A DNA stretch of 42,147 bases from Propionibacteriaceae bacterium (GTDB lineage: Bacteria > Actinomycetota > Actinomycetes > Propionibacteriales > Propionibacteriaceae). Positions within the stretch are counted from its first letter, which is position 1. Each line of letters opens with the position of its first letter. The DNA is taken from the NCBI GenBank assembly GCA_003158895.1, contig PMLO01000024.1, positions 1-42,147 on the forward strand, given 5' to 3'. Below, piece by piece: positions 16,613 to 25,601 of the stretch. The translations under genes were made by a program, and so were the position numbers. The notes under the pieces were generated by a model. It had not been told where the DNA came from. It worked only from the letters and a program-made list of their open reading frames with translations, and ran no database searches.

Positions 16613-17746
16613 GTGCGCGTGGCGATTGTTGCGGAAAGCTTCCTCCCCCAGGTGAACGGGGTGACGAACTCGGTTCTGCGCGTGCTCGAGCACCTGCGCG
16701 ACCGTGGGCACGAGGCGCTCGTCATCGCGCCACAGGACGAGGGGGTCCCCGACGAGTACGCCGGGTTCCCCGTCATCGCCCTCGCCGCCATGAGCCTGCC
16801 GGGCTACGCGGACGTACGGATCGGGCTGACACCGACCTCGCAGTTCGAGCGGATCTTCGCCGACTTCGCGCCCGACGTCGTCCACCTCGCGGCGCCGTTC
16901 TCGATGGGCTACAGCGCCGTACTGGCCACCAGCCGCATGTCGATCCCCAGCGTCGCCGTGTTCCAGACCGAGATCGCCGCGTACGCGACGAGCTACGGCT
17001 GGGCCCGCATCACCCCGGTTCTGTGGCACCGGTTGCGCCGTATCCACAGCCTCGCGACGCTCACGCTCGCGCCCAGTACGTACACGGCCCAGACGCTCAT
17101 GGAGCGGGGCGTGCCGAGAGTACGGATCTGGGGCAGGGGCGTGGACTCCGTACGGTTCAGCCCGTCGAAACGGGATGAGGTGCTGCGCGCCGAGCTGGCG
17201 CCGAACGGCGAGGTCATCGTCGGCACCATGGCCCGGCTCGCGCCGGAGAAGCGGGTCGCAGACCTAGCCGTGCTCGCCGACATCCCGGGCAGCAGGCTCG
17301 TCATCGTCGGCGACGGTCCCCTACGCGCGGAGCTCGAGGAGCTGCTCGGAGAGGCGTACTTCTGCGGCAAGCTCGACGGCGACGAGCTGCCGCGCGTGGT
17401 CGCGAGCATGGACGTCTTCGTCCACCCCGGTGAGCTCGAGACCTTCGGCCAGGCGATCCAGGAGGCCGAAGCCTGCGGAGTGCCGGTGATCGCTCCCGCC
17501 GTGGGAGGGCCGCTCGACCTCATCGAGCCTGACGTCACGGGGCTGCTCTATCCCCCCGGCGACCTCGCTGAGATGCGGGCGCAGGCGGAGGCGCTGGTCA
17601 ACGACCCCGTACGACGCGACCGCCTCTCGGCAGGAGCTCACGCCGCCGTGGAGCACCGCACGTGGTCGTACATCTGCGACCAGCTCATCGCCCACTACGA
17701 CGATGCCTGCAGCACGGTACGACATGGGGAGCTAGAGGTCGTGTAG
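16613..17746 (+). CDS. GT4 glycosyltransferase, probable GDP-mannose-dependent alpha-mannosyltransferase (MgtA/PimB-like)
   Basis: 377 residues. VRVAIVAESFLPQVNGVTNSV is the start typical of actinobacterial GT4 mannosyltransferases. Others are VVHLAAPFSMGY, VAVFQTEIAAYA, RGVDSVRFSP, the C-terminal nucleotide-binding VGTMARLAPEKRV, and the catalytic-loop region PGELETFGQAIQEAEACGVPV with the E-x7-E acidic pair. GT-B fold, cytoplasmic, acting on membrane lipid acceptors. The GTG start is set by homology and by the TAGCAT leaderless promoter; the open frame extends 19 codons further upstream without support. Beside the GT87 gene it suggests lipomannan-type envelope glycolipids. The acceptor is inferred. 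Confidence 0.9.
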   Translation: MRVAIVAESFLPQVNGVTNSVLRVLEHLRDRGHEALVIAPQDEGVPDEYAGFPVIALAAMSLPGYADVRIGLTPTSQFERIFADFAPDVVHLAAPFSMGYSAVLATSRMSIPSVAVFQTEIAAYATSYGWARITPVLWHRLRRIHSLATLTLAPSTYTAQTLMERGVPRVRIWGRGVDSVRFSPSKRDEVLRAELAPNGEVIVGTMARLAPEKRVADLAVLADIPGSRLVIVGDGPLRAELEELLGEAYFCGKLDGDELPRVVASMDVFVHPGELETFGQAIQEAEACGVPVIAPAVGGPLDLIEPDVTGLLYPPGDLAEMRAQAEALVNDPVRRDRLSAGAHAAVEHRTWSYICDQLIAHYDDACSTVRHGELEVV

Positions 17747-17769
17747 CCCTCCTCACCCCCAGTCACTGG

Positions 17770-17830
17770 CACATGCGCACCCGCTGTCGCGGATACGGCA
17801 TCGGTGGGCCCGTATCCGCCACTGCATGTG
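17770..17830. terminator. Bidirectional hairpin between convergent genes
   Basis: GCGGATACGG (17789-17798) pairs perfectly with 17810-17819 around an 11-base loop. An outer pair CACATGC/GCATGTG (17770-17776, 17824-17830) extends the structure. It sits between the convergent ends of the mannosyltransferase and nnr, so it could serve both. Confidence 0.65.
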
Positions 17831-17846
17831 GATCGACCGGGTGGCG

Positions 17847-19244
17847 TCAGCCCTGCAGGGACGCGATGGTCTCAGGGAGCATGCGGGCGAGGTCCTGTGG
17901 AGGGTACGGACCGGGGTGAGCGGTGGCGGTCATGGCTTGGATCGAGGCGGCACAGATGGCGGCCTCGATGGGGTCGAGGCCAGCAGCCAGCATCGTCGTA
18001 CAGATGCCCGCGAGCACATCGCCCGATCCCGCTTGCGCTGTCCACGCCGGACCGGGAACCGCGAGGTGTACGCGGCCGTCGCCGGGGCCCGACACGTACT
18101 GGGTCGCACCCTTGAGCAGCACCGTCGTGCCGAAGCGCTTCACCGCGGCGCGTACCGCTCCGATCGGATCCGCCGTGACCTCGCCCCGCTCCCTCCCCAG
18201 AAGCCTCGCCAGTTCCCCCGCGTGCGGTGTCAGCAGGACGTCGCGACGCTTGAGTCCGACCGGTACCTGCGACAGCCCATCGGCATCCACGACCATCGGG
18301 AGCCCGGTCTCCAGCAGCTCGGACAGCCGGCCGTCGTGGTGGCTCCCCCAGCCCGATCCGGCCAGCCACGCCTGAACGCGGCCGTCGGCTCGAACCACAT
18401 TGGGCAGGATGCGCGAGACAGCCTCGAAGACTGCCTCGGCGCCGAGGCTGCGGACCATGCCGGCCCCCGCGTACACGGCGCCGAGCGTCGACAGGAGGCC
18501 TGCGCCCGGGTAGTCCGGTGACCCGGTGTCCACACCGACCACGCCGCGCGCGTACTTGTCGCTCGTCGCGTCCGGGAACGGCCAGGCATTCGCCACGTCG
18601 TCCCGCTGCCAGGCGACGACCTCAGCCGCCGACGGCTCCAGCCCGATGTCCACGAGCGTCACCTCGCCGCAGCGTGAACGCGCCGGCTCGAGGAACTGGC
18701 ACCGTTTGTACGTGCCGAAGGTGACGGTACGAGCGGCGGCGAACGCATCTGCCGGCACGACGCACGAGTCTGCTTCGAGTCCCGACGGCATGTCGACGGC
18801 GACGATCCGCGCGTCGGACTCCCGGCAGGCAGCCGCCAGCGAAGTCACCGGCTCCGGGAGACCCGCCCGCGCCCCGACCCCGTACACGCCATCGACGACG
18901 ATCCCCGCGGAGCCGAGCAGACCCCGGGCCCGCGCGTGGTCGACCTCGCGACCACCCGCGTCCACGAACGACTCCCAGCCACCCATGTGGCACGAGTCCG
19001 ACGCCCGCCACGCGCTGACGGACACGCCGCGCGTGGCGAGCATGGCCCCTGCGTACAACGCATCTCCGCCGTTGTTTCCAGGCCCGACAAGCAGCAACAC
19101 GCTCGAAGTTCGGTCGGCCAGCTCCTCGCGAAGAACGTCCGCCAAGCCTCTCGCCGCCCGCTGCATGAGCTCGCCGTCGGGCAGCACGCCCATCGCGGCG
19201 GCGTCCGCGGCGCGTACCTGCCCGGCCGTGTGGATCGGCAACAT
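17847..19244 (-). CDS. nnr: Bifunctional NAD(P)H-hydrate epimerase / ADP-dependent NAD(P)H-hydrate dehydratase
   Basis: 465 residues, two domains. The N-terminal YjeF_N epimerase has VGPGNNGGDALYAGAMLA and VDMPSGLEADS. The C-terminal ribokinase-like dehydratase has LLTPHAGELARLLG, VLLKGATQYVSGP and the catalytic AQAGSGDVLAGI. Together they convert damaged R/S-NAD(P)HX back to NAD(P)H. The ATG at 19244 overlaps the acpS stop by one base (TGATG). It is third in a glmS-acpS-nnr operon. In many actinobacteria alr follows; here the operon ends at a hairpin instead. Confidence 0.95.
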   Translation of the reverse strand: MLPIHTAGQVRAADAAAMGVLPDGELMQRAARGLADVLREELADRTSSVLLLVGPGNNGGDALYAGAMLATRGVSVSAWRASDSCHMGGWESFVDAGGREVDHARARGLLGSAGIVVDGVYGVGARAGLPEPVTSLAAACRESDARIVAVDMPSGLEADSCVVPADAFAAARTVTFGTYKRCQFLEPARSRCGEVTLVDIGLEPSAAEVVAWQRDDVANAWPFPDATSDKYARGVVGVDTGSPDYPGAGLLSTLGAVYAGAGMVRSLGAEAVFEAVSRILPNVVRADGRVQAWLAGSGWGSHHDGRLSELLETGLPMVVDADGLSQVPVGLKRRDVLLTPHAGELARLLGRERGEVTADPIGAVRAAVKRFGTTVLLKGATQYVSGPGDGRVHLAVPGPAWTAQAGSGDVLAGICTTMLAAGLDPIEAAICAASIQAMTATAHPGPYPPQDLARMLPETIASLQG

Positions 19245-19597
19245 CAGAGCGCCTCGCAGATCACGAACGCCGACGCGATTCCGCTGTCGTGGGTGATGGA
19301 GAGGTGTACGTGGGTGACGCCGAGCTCCTCGGCACGCGCAGCGACGGTGCCGGTGAGCCGGAACGACGGCCGCCCCAGTGTGTCGACGACGACCTCAGCG
19401 TCCTGCCAGCCGAGCCCTCCGGGGGCGCCGAGCGCCTTCGCCAACGCCTCCTTGGCGGCGAACCGTCCGGCCTGAGAGGTGTGGTTGAGCGTCGCCTCGG
19501 CGGGGGTCAGCAGCCGGTCGACGGCGCCGGGCCGACGCGCGACCATCTCGCGCCACCTGCTGATGTCGCACACATCGACGCCGATCCCGACGATCAT
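19244..19597 (-). CDS. acpS: Holo-[acyl-carrier-protein] synthase
   Basis: 117 residues. IVGIGVDVCDISRW carries the metal-binding Asp, and GRFAAKEALAKALGAP the second metal site; HLSITHDSGIASAFVI closes the fold. It moves 4'-phosphopantetheine from CoA to the conserved Ser of acyl carrier protein. ATG 19597 overlaps the glmS stop by one base (TGATG); a GTG one codon earlier is possible but does not give the junction geometry. It uses CoA made through CoaA, encoded nearby. Confidence 0.95.
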   Translation of the reverse strand: MIVGIGVDVCDISRWREMVARRPGAVDRLLTPAEATLNHTSQAGRFAAKEALAKALGAPGGLGWQDAEVVVDTLGRPSFRLTGTVAARAEELGVTHVHLSITHDSGIASAFVICEAL

Positions 19598-21441
19598 CAC
19601 TCCACCGTGACGGACTTCGCGAGGTTGCGCGGCTGGTCGACGTCATGTCCGAGCAGCGTGGCCAGCTCGCAGGCGAAGAACTGGAGCGGGATCACCGCGA
19701 CGAGCGGCTGGAACAGCGTGGGCACCTTGGGCAGCTCGACGAAGATGTCGGCGTACGGCCGAGCCTCGTCGTCGCCCTCCTCGGCCAGTACGACAGTGAG
19801 CGCACCCCGAGCCCGTACCTCTTGGATGTTCGACACGACCTTGTCGTGCAGCTGGTCACGTCCCTGCGGAGGCACGACGACGAACACCGGCAGACCGTCC
19901 TCGACGAGCGCGATCGGACCGTGCTTCAGCTCGCCCGCCGGGAAGCCTTCCGCGTGCAGGTAGCTGAGCTCCTTGAGCTTCAGCGCGCCCTCGAGCGCGA
20001 CGGGGTAGCCGACGTGGCGGCCGAGGAACAGCAAGGACTTGCAGCCGATGAAGTCCCGGGCAAGACCGGCCATCTGGTCGAGGCCGTCGAGCACGTGCTG
20101 CATCTTCGCCGGAAGCTGCTCCAGCTCGCTGAGAAGGTCGCGGATCTCGTCGCCGTACTTGGTCTCCTTGACCTGCGCCAGGTACAGCCCGAGCAGGTAG
20201 CAGGCGACGATCTGAGTGGTGAAGCCCTTCGTCGAGGCAACCCCGATCTCGGGTCCGGCGTGCGTGTAGATGACTGCGTCCGACTCGCGAGGGATCGTCG
20301 CGCCGTTCGTGTTGCAGATCGCGATGACCTTCGCGTGCTGCTCCCGCGCATGCCGGATGGCCATGAGCGTGTCGGCGGTCTCGCCCGACTGGGAGATCGT
20401 CACGACGAGCGTGGTCGGGGTGATGATCGGGTCTCGGTAGCGGAACTCGGAGGCGATCTCGACCTCACAGGGCACGCGCGTCCAGTGCTCGATGGCGTAC
20501 TTCGCGACCATTCCGGCGTAGAACGCGGTCCCGCACGCGACGATGACGATCTTGTCGACGCGGCGCAACTCGGCGTCGTCGATGCGGATCTCGTCGAGGA
20601 CGAGCCGGCCCTCGCCGTCGAGGCGCCCGAGCAGCGTGTCAGAGACGGCGCGCGGCTGCTCGAAGATCTCCTTCCTCATGAACCAGTCATAGCCGCCCTT
20701 CTCGGCAGCCGAGAGGTCCCAGTCGATGTGGTACGGGTGGGAGGGAGCCGCTTCGCCGGTGAAGCTGGTCACCTCGTAGCCGTCAGGGGTGACCTCGACG
20801 ACCTGGTCCTGGCCGAGCTCGACGGCCTCGCGGGTGTACTCGATGAACGCCGCGACGTCGGAGGCGACGAACATCTCCCCAACGCCCACGCCGACGACGA
20901 GCGGCGAGTTGCGGCGGGCGGCGACGATCCGGCCGGGGGAGAGCGCGTCCACCGCGACCAAGGTGAATGCGCCTTCGAGCCGGTTGCACACGGCCCGCAT
21001 CGCATCGACGAGCGATCCCGCCCGCTCGACCTCGCGGCCGAGCAGCTGGGCGGCGACCTCGGTGTCGGTCTCGCTGGCGAAGGTAACGCCCTCGGCCTCC
21101 AGATCCGCGCGCAGTGAGGCGAAGTTCTCGATGATGCCGTTGTGGACGACCGCGACCCGGCCGGTCTGCGAGGCGTGCGGGTGGGCGTTGCCATCCGTCG
21201 GACCACCGTGCGTAGCCCAGCGCGTATGGCCGATGCCCTGGGTGGACGGCGGCAGCGGGCTCTCGGCGAGCTCCGCGACGAGGTTGGCGAGCTTGCCTGC
21301 CTTCTTGGCCAGCGCGAGGCCCGCATCAGCGACGACGGCGATGCCGGCGGAGTCGTACCCCCGGTACTCCATACGGCGCAGACCGCCGATGATGACGTCC
21401 TGAGCTTGTCTCGGGCCCACGTACCCAATGATTCCGCACAT
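19597..21441 (-). CDS. glmS: Glutamine-fructose-6-phosphate aminotransferase (isomerizing)
   Basis: 614 residues. MCGIIGYVG puts the glutaminase Cys at position 2. GHTRWATHGGPTDGNAHPH is the glutaminase core. Two SIS domains follow (IVACGTAFYAGMVAKY, TISQSGETADTLMA, ASTKGFTTQIVA, GRHVGYPVALEGALKLKE), with the family end NLAKSVTVE. It makes glucosamine-6-phosphate, which GlmM (25598-26956) converts onward for peptidoglycan. ATG 21441 lies seven bases after a TAGAGT -10, so the message is probably leaderless; the 18-codon longer frame upstream is not used, because Cys2 must follow the initiator. Confidence 0.97.
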   Translation of the reverse strand: MCGIIGYVGPRQAQDVIIGGLRRMEYRGYDSAGIAVVADAGLALAKKAGKLANLVAELAESPLPPSTQGIGHTRWATHGGPTDGNAHPHASQTGRVAVVHNGIIENFASLRADLEAEGVTFASETDTEVAAQLLGREVERAGSLVDAMRAVCNRLEGAFTLVAVDALSPGRIVAARRNSPLVVGVGVGEMFVASDVAAFIEYTREAVELGQDQVVEVTPDGYEVTSFTGEAAPSHPYHIDWDLSAAEKGGYDWFMRKEIFEQPRAVSDTLLGRLDGEGRLVLDEIRIDDAELRRVDKIVIVACGTAFYAGMVAKYAIEHWTRVPCEVEIASEFRYRDPIITPTTLVVTISQSGETADTLMAIRHAREQHAKVIAICNTNGATIPRESDAVIYTHAGPEIGVASTKGFTTQIVACYLLGLYLAQVKETKYGDEIRDLLSELEQLPAKMQHVLDGLDQMAGLARDFIGCKSLLFLGRHVGYPVALEGALKLKELSYLHAEGFPAGELKHGPIALVEDGLPVFVVVPPQGRDQLHDKVVSNIQEVRARGALTVVLAEEGDDEARPYADIFVELPKVPTLFQPLVAVIPLQFFACELATLLGHDVDQPRNLAKSVTVE

Positions 21442-21448
21442 GGCCAGG

Positions 21449-21454
21449 ACTCTA
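21449..21454 (-). promoter_or_regulatory. -10 element of leaderless glmS
   Basis: TAGAGT on the minus strand, seven bases (CCTGGCC), then ATG 21441. Divergent from the NUDIX promoter at 21520. Confidence 0.65.
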
Positions 21455-21519
21455 CTTGTCCCCGACGCCCACGCTCCGGCGGTGCCCGGAACCACCGGGG
21501 TGAGAACGGTTCGCGTCGG

Positions 21520-21525
21520 TAGTCT
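21520..21525 (+). promoter_or_regulatory. -10 element of a leaderless NUDIX gene
   Basis: TAGTCT, six bases (GGCCAG), then GTG 21532. No ribosome site. Confidence 0.6.
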
Positions 21526-21531
21526 GGCCAG

Positions 21532-22146
21532 GTGATCCAGAGCCCAGCCATGGCGACGCCCGCACGCGAGATCCTCGCCGCCTTGGACACGTGGTCACCG
21601 GTGGCACCGGCTCAGCGACAGCTGAAAGGTGAGTACGAGTCCTTCGTGCGTACGACGGGCGACCCGGCGCTCGCCCGACATGGTGGCCCGGAGCACCTCA
21701 CCGGCAGTTGCTTCGTCCTCACGCCCGACCTGTCCAGGGTGCTTCTCTGCTTCCACCGCAAGGGCCAGTTCTGGGTGCAGCTGGGCGGCCACGTGGAACC
21801 TGGAGACGTCTCAGTCGCCGCAGCGGCCTACCGGGAAGCCCGCGAAGAGGGTGGCATCACCGAACTCCGTTCGTTCGGCGGTGTGCCTCTGGACCTCGAC
21901 CGCCACTCGCTGAGCGGTGGCTTCGGGGCGTGTCGGGTCCACTGGGATGTGGGGTATGTGGCATTCGCCGACGTAGACGCCGTACCCGTGGTCAGCCTCG
22001 AGAGCGAAGCAGTCGCATGGTTCGATGTGGAAGAGCTCCCGACGCAGGTACCCGAGGGCTTCCCTGCGCGACTGCGCACGGTTCTCGATGAACTGACCCA
22101 CAGACGAGGCTCCGACGGGGTCGACGTTGCGACCACGGTGTCGTGA
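21532..22146 (+). CDS. NUDIX hydrolase
   Basis: 204 residues. The NUDIX region is QLGGHVEPGD followed by REAREEGGI, keeping the catalytic REXXEE; the spacing has the one-residue expansion common in the GGHVEPGD subfamily, and the earlier Glu of the classic box is not present in it. FVLTPDLSRVLLCFHRKGQFW lies just before. It likely hydrolyses a nucleoside diphosphate derivative; the substrate cannot be told. Start at GTG 21532, supported by the leaderless promoter; the ATG at 21550 (AMATPAREIL) is an alternative without a ribosome site. The gene stands alone, divergent from glmS. Confidence 0.85.
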   Translation: MIQSPAMATPAREILAALDTWSPVAPAQRQLKGEYESFVRTTGDPALARHGGPEHLTGSCFVLTPDLSRVLLCFHRKGQFWVQLGGHVEPGDVSVAAAAYREAREEGGITELRSFGGVPLDLDRHSLSGGFGACRVHWDVGYVAFADVDAVPVVSLESEAVAWFDVEELPTQVPEGFPARLRTVLDELTHRRGSDGVDVATTVS

Positions 22147-22182
22147 TCCTGGCCGTCTATCACCGCGTGTCTGCCCGGTCTT

Positions 22183-22229
22183 TCGCGCCAAGGCGCGGGA
22201 CAGATGCCATCCGTTGTCGTGTCGGATGG
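22183..22229 (+). terminator. Two adjacent hairpins after the NUDIX gene / before coaA
   Basis: CGCGCC-AA-GGCGCG near 22188-22201, then CCATCCG (22207-22213) pairing with CGGATGG (22223-22229) over a nine-base loop. They may terminate the NUDIX message or be part of a coaA leader. No U-run follows. Confidence 0.4.
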
Positions 22230-22274
22230 ACAGGCATGGTCGGCGCTTGAGAGGGTTCCGGCGGGAGGTGGCAC

Positions 22275-23222
22275 ATGGACGAGCCGGAGGACGACCCGTA
22301 CGGGCCGTACCTGACCCTTCGCCGAGCCCACTGGGCCGAGCTCGCACGGCATCACGAGCTCGACCTGTCCGAGCAGACGCTCGCCAACATCCGCTCCACG
22401 GGCGACCCGATCGACCTCGATCAGGTACGTCAGGTCTACCTGCCCCTCACCGAGCTCGTGAACCTCTACATCGAGCACAAGGGCCTTCTCTATCGCGACC
22501 AGAACGAGTTCCTGCGCTTGTCGGAGCGCAAGACGACATTCGTCATCGGCGTGGCCGGCTCGGTCGCGGTCGGCAAGTCGACCACGTCTCGGCTGCTGCG
22601 CGAGCTGCTGCGCCGCGAGGGCGCGACCGTCGACCTGGTCACGACCGACGGCTTCCTCCTCCCCAACGCCGAACTCGAGCGGCGGGGGCTGCTGGAGCGG
22701 AAGGGATTCCCCGAGTCGTACGACAGGCGCGCGCTCGTACGGTTCGTGCGCGACGTGAAGTCCGGCGAGGAGGGCGTGACCGCGCCCGTCTACTCGCACC
22801 TCGTGTACGACATCGTGCCGGGCGAGACGATCACCGTGAACCAGCCCGACATCCTCATCGTCGAGGGCCTGAACGTGCTGCAGCCGCCGCGGCCCCGCAA
22901 GGACGGCTCCGGAGCGCTCGTCGTCAGTGACTTCTTCGACTTCACGGTGTACGTCGACGCCTCGGAGCGGGCGATCCGGAACTGGTATGTCGAGCGCTTC
23001 CTCCACCTCCGCGAGACCGCGTTTCGCGACCCCAGCTCGTACTTCACCCGCTTCGCGGAGCTCACCGAGGACGTGGCGGTCGAGACCGCCGGTGCCGTCT
23101 GGGACTCGATCAACGGGCCCAACCTCGTGCAGAACATTCGCCCGACCCGAGGACGCGCCACGGTCGTACTGCGCAAGGGACTGGCGCACAACATCGAATG
23201 GGTACGGATCCGCAAGGTCTGA
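22275..23222 (+). CDS. coaA: Type I pantothenate kinase
   Basis: 315 residues, typical length. Walker A GVAGSVAVGKSTTSRLL, VTTDGFLLPNAEL (Asp catalytic region), KGFPESYD, then YSHLVYDIVP and ILIVEGLNVLQ define the prokaryotic type I enzyme, which phosphorylates pantothenate as the first and CoA-feedback-regulated step of CoA synthesis. ATG 22275 has GGGAGG seven bases upstream. Its product feeds AcpS encoded nearby. Placement between glmS and glmM agrees with the usual actinobacterial gene order. Confidence 0.96.
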   Translation: MDEPEDDPYGPYLTLRRAHWAELARHHELDLSEQTLANIRSTGDPIDLDQVRQVYLPLTELVNLYIEHKGLLYRDQNEFLRLSERKTTFVIGVAGSVAVGKSTTSRLLRELLRREGATVDLVTTDGFLLPNAELERRGLLERKGFPESYDRRALVRFVRDVKSGEEGVTAPVYSHLVYDIVPGETITVNQPDILIVEGLNVLQPPRPRKDGSGALVVSDFFDFTVYVDASERAIRNWYVERFLHLRETAFRDPSSYFTRFAELTEDVAVETAGAVWDSINGPNLVQNIRPTRGRATVVLRKGLAHNIEWVRIRKV

Positions 23223-23325
23223 CCGTGTTCTTCTACCTGCCTCCGACAAGGCGCGTAGCGTTGCATCGCTCTGAGTCTCGCTGACGCGTTCGACGCCACC
23301 GGGTCAGACGTCCTAGGAGAACGAC

Positions 23326-23784
23326 ATGACCGCCCACCCGCCGACGACTCCGCCCGTGTCGCTGTCACAGCCGTACTACGGCGCCACCTTCCCCATCGCC
23401 GTCAAGCGGTTCTGGCAGAAGTACGCGACGTTCAGCGGCCGTGCCAGCCGGAGCGAGTACTGGTGGTGGTCGCTCGTCAGCGGCATCGTCGGGGCGATCG
23501 TCCTGTCGATCTACATCCCGTCGCTCCTGGCCGCCAGAACCGGTGGATACGGCCTGCAGATCAATACCGGCATTGTCATCGTGCTCGTCGTCGGCCTGCT
23601 CTGGTTCCTGGCGACGGTCGTACCGACGCTGGCTCTCCTCCTGCGAAGGCTCCACGACGCGAACCTCAGTGGATGGTTCTGTCTGTTGGGACTCATTCCG
23701 ACGGCGGGATGGCTCTTCATTCTCATCTTCACCCTCCTGCCCTCGAACCGTGCCGGCGCACGCTTCGACCAGCCGGCCGCGTAG
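23326..23784 (+). CDS. DUF805 family membrane protein
   Basis: 152 residues. KRFWQKYATFSGRASRSEYWWWSL is the DUF805 signature, followed by three or four hydrophobic segments, LLRRLHDANLSGWF and a short polar end. Inner-membrane protein of unknown function. ATG 23326 follows AGGAGA at good spacing. It ends 23 bases from the convergent stop of the DUF1707 gene. Confidence 0.9.
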   Translation: MTAHPPTTPPVSLSQPYYGATFPIAVKRFWQKYATFSGRASRSEYWWWSLVSGIVGAIVLSIYIPSLLAARTGGYGLQINTGIVIVLVVGLLWFLATVVPTLALLLRRLHDANLSGWFCLLGLIPTAGWLFILIFTLLPSNRAGARFDQPAA

Positions 23785-23807
23785 GCAGGAGCGCTCAGGA
23801 GCCCCAC

Positions 23808-24422
23808 CTAGCCGGCGTGCGGTCCCTTGACGTCGATCCCGCCGAACATGGCCAAGCCCTTGATGATGATCCGCTTGCTGCCGGGCGTGGTGCGCTTCAC
23901 GGACGTGCCGCCGAAGATGGCGAACGTGTGGTCGATGACCTCGACGCCTGCCGGCACCTTGACGTTGACGCCGCCGAACACCGCATAGGCGTCGATGACG
24001 ATCTCGTCGGAGGTCCAGACGGCGTCCGTGACGTCGATGTCCACGCCCCCGAAAGCGGCGTAGCAGTGCAGCTGACTCGGGGTGTCCCATCTGCCCGCCA
24101 GCGTGGCGCCGCTGAAGAACCCGACCTTGACGATCGAGTCCTGAGCGTTACCGGACGGGCGCGCCACGGCGTTCGCGGTCGGCACCTGGGAGTAGGTGAC
24201 CGGGTTGTGCGTGACGTTCGCGAGGTCGCGTGTCACCGGCCGGAGGTCGTCGCGGTTCGCGGCCGACCTGACCGCCACCGAGCGGTTCTCGTACTCATCG
24301 GCGCTGAGGTAGCCGTGCGTCCGCGCCGCCTCGAGCAGTGCCATCGCGTCCGCACGGTCCGCTTCGGTCACCGGCAGGTGACCCCCGTACTTGGGTCCAA
24401 CATCCGAAGGCTCCATCGTCAT
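23808..24422 (-). CDS. DUF1707 / LiaF-C-like (cell-wall-active antibiotic response) protein
   Basis: 204 residues. The N-terminal DUF1707 (SHOCT-like) part is ADRADAMALLEAARTHGYLS followed by ADEYENRS. The C-terminal half is a beta-rich LiaF-C/DUF2154-like region with three repeated FGG turns (YAAFGGVDIDV, YAVFGGVNVKV, FAIFGGTSVK) and a fourth (LAMFGGIDVKG). No membrane segment is evident. In Bacillus LiaF proteins regulate envelope-stress signalling; a similar role here is only inferred. ATG 24422 is placed six bases after TAGCCT, so it is probably leaderless. Confidence 0.88.
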   Translation of the reverse strand: MTMEPSDVGPKYGGHLPVTEADRADAMALLEAARTHGYLSADEYENRSVAVRSAANRDDLRPVTRDLANVTHNPVTYSQVPTANAVARPSGNAQDSIVKVGFFSGATLAGRWDTPSQLHCYAAFGGVDIDVTDAVWTSDEIVIDAYAVFGGVNVKVPAGVEVIDHTFAIFGGTSVKRTTPGSKRIIIKGLAMFGGIDVKGPHAG

Positions 24423-24428
24423 ACGACC

Positions 24429-24434
24429 AGGCTA
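24429..24434 (-). promoter_or_regulatory. -10 element of the leaderless DUF1707 gene
   Basis: TAGCCT on the minus strand, six bases (GGTCGT), then ATG 24422. Confidence 0.55.
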
Positions 24435-24468
24435 TTCGCGCCACGTTCCGGGGTGCACCCCGAGGTCC

Positions 24469-25380
24469 TCAGATGTCCTGCATCGCCTTCGCGATGGTGA
24501 TGTTCCTCGTGGTCGACTCGCGTTGGGAGTCGCTCAGCGGACGACCGGCCGCTGCGACGTGCGCCCAGGACACGTTGATGACCGACCGCACGACCACCCA
24601 GTCCCGGCAGCGGCGTTCGTCGAGCCCCGATGCATCGACCAGCGCGTAGAAGCGTTCCCGGATGCCCGCGCCCGGGTCGTCGCCGAGCTCGGACCAGCGG
24701 TTCCAGAGCATCGGGGCGAGCTCGTACGCGGGATCGCCGGCCAAGCCTTTCGGGTCGATGACGAGCCAGGGCCGGCGCTCGCCGCGAAGGACGTTCTCGT
24801 AGTGGAGATCACCGTGGATGACGGCGCTCGGTTCCTCGGCCAGAAGGCGGGGAGCCGCAGCGAGCGCCTGCTCGACGAACCGTGATGCCATGGCGTCTCG
24901 AGGGAGCGCACGGACGTCGTCGAGCCAGGGGCCGAGCAGCTCCCGCAGGTCGGTCAAACGGGGGCTCGACGGACGGTGGATCAGACCGTACAGCTCACCG
25001 ACGACCTCGCAGGCTTCCAGGACGTCGATGCTGGTGAGGTCGCCGGGCCCCAGCCGCTCCATGAGCGTGGCTCCGCGCCGAGGGTCTGCGGTCCACAGCT
25101 CGACGGCTCCCCGACCTGCCCACAGCTGAAGCGCGACCGGCTCACCGTAGGACTCCGGATCGATGAGGCCGATCTTCAGCATCCCTCGGCGACCAGCGTC
25201 GGTGAGTACCGGCATGACGAGTCCGGTGTACCCGAAGCTCGGCTCACCGTCGTACGACAGGGCCCACTCGTCTGTGATCCGGTCGGCCAGCTGCGGGAGG
25301 CGCCGAGCGAAGGAGGCTCGGTCCGGATCCAGAGGCGCCTGTGCGGCGAAACCGGGCGGGACCTGGTACGGAAGCTTCAT
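24469..25380 (-). CDS. Aminoglycoside phosphotransferase, streptomycin 6-kinase (APH(6)) family
   Basis: 303 residues. The catalytic loop HGDLHYENVL and metal-binding WLVIDPKGLAGDPAYELAPMLWNR are those of streptomycin/hydroxyurea 6-kinase-like proteins; the N-terminal lobe carries the Lys in GMLKIGL. Chromosomal members in environmental actinobacteria often have unknown natural substrates, so resistance should not be assumed. ATG 25380 overlaps the stop of the small membrane gene by four bases (ATGA), so it is translated as the last gene of the rplM-rpsI-glmM run unless another promoter exists. Confidence 0.85.
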   Translation of the reverse strand: MKLPYQVPPGFAAQAPLDPDRASFARRLPQLADRITDEWALSYDGEPSFGYTGLVMPVLTDAGRRGMLKIGLIDPESYGEPVALQLWAGRGAVELWTADPRRGATLMERLGPGDLTSIDVLEACEVVGELYGLIHRPSSPRLTDLRELLGPWLDDVRALPRDAMASRFVEQALAAAPRLLAEEPSAVIHGDLHYENVLRGERRPWLVIDPKGLAGDPAYELAPMLWNRWSELGDDPGAGIRERFYALVDASGLDERRCRDWVVVRSVINVSWAHVAAAGRPLSDSQRESTTRNITIAKAMQDI

Positions 25381-25601
25381 GAGCTCTTGCGGCGTGCCCG
25401 AACGACGACCGCGCACCCGCCACCGACAAGAGCGACGCCGATGACCGCCGTCACCCCGCCGAGGCCGAGGAGGAGGCTTCCGACGTCCGGCTCGCTGAGG
25501 CCCGCATACGCGTAGGAGATTCCCAGTACGGCGAACACGAGCCCTGCGACCGCGAGCAGCGTCCCCGCGACCGTGCCGACGAGGCGCTGCCGGGGGGTCA
25601 T
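25377..25601 (-). CDS. Small two-helix membrane protein
   Basis: 74 residues with two hydrophobic segments ([20 protein letters not shown] and [20 protein letters not shown]) and a basic end (RARRKSS). Family not recognised. ATGA overlaps at both ends tie it to glmM upstream and the kinase downstream, which supports that it is real despite its size. Confidence 0.7.
   Translation of the reverse strand: MTPRQRLVGTVAGTLLAVAGLVFAVLGISYAYAGLSEPDVGSLLLGLGGVTAVIGVALVGGGCAVVVRARRKSS

Noticed and set aside
19645-21117. 490-codon plus-strand frame opposite glmS
   Set aside because: Antisense shadow of a fully conserved gene.
24469-25380. Acquired streptomycin resistance gene
   Set aside because: The kinase motifs are real, but composition matches the chromosome and it is translationally linked to a housekeeping operon; no mobile element is nearby.
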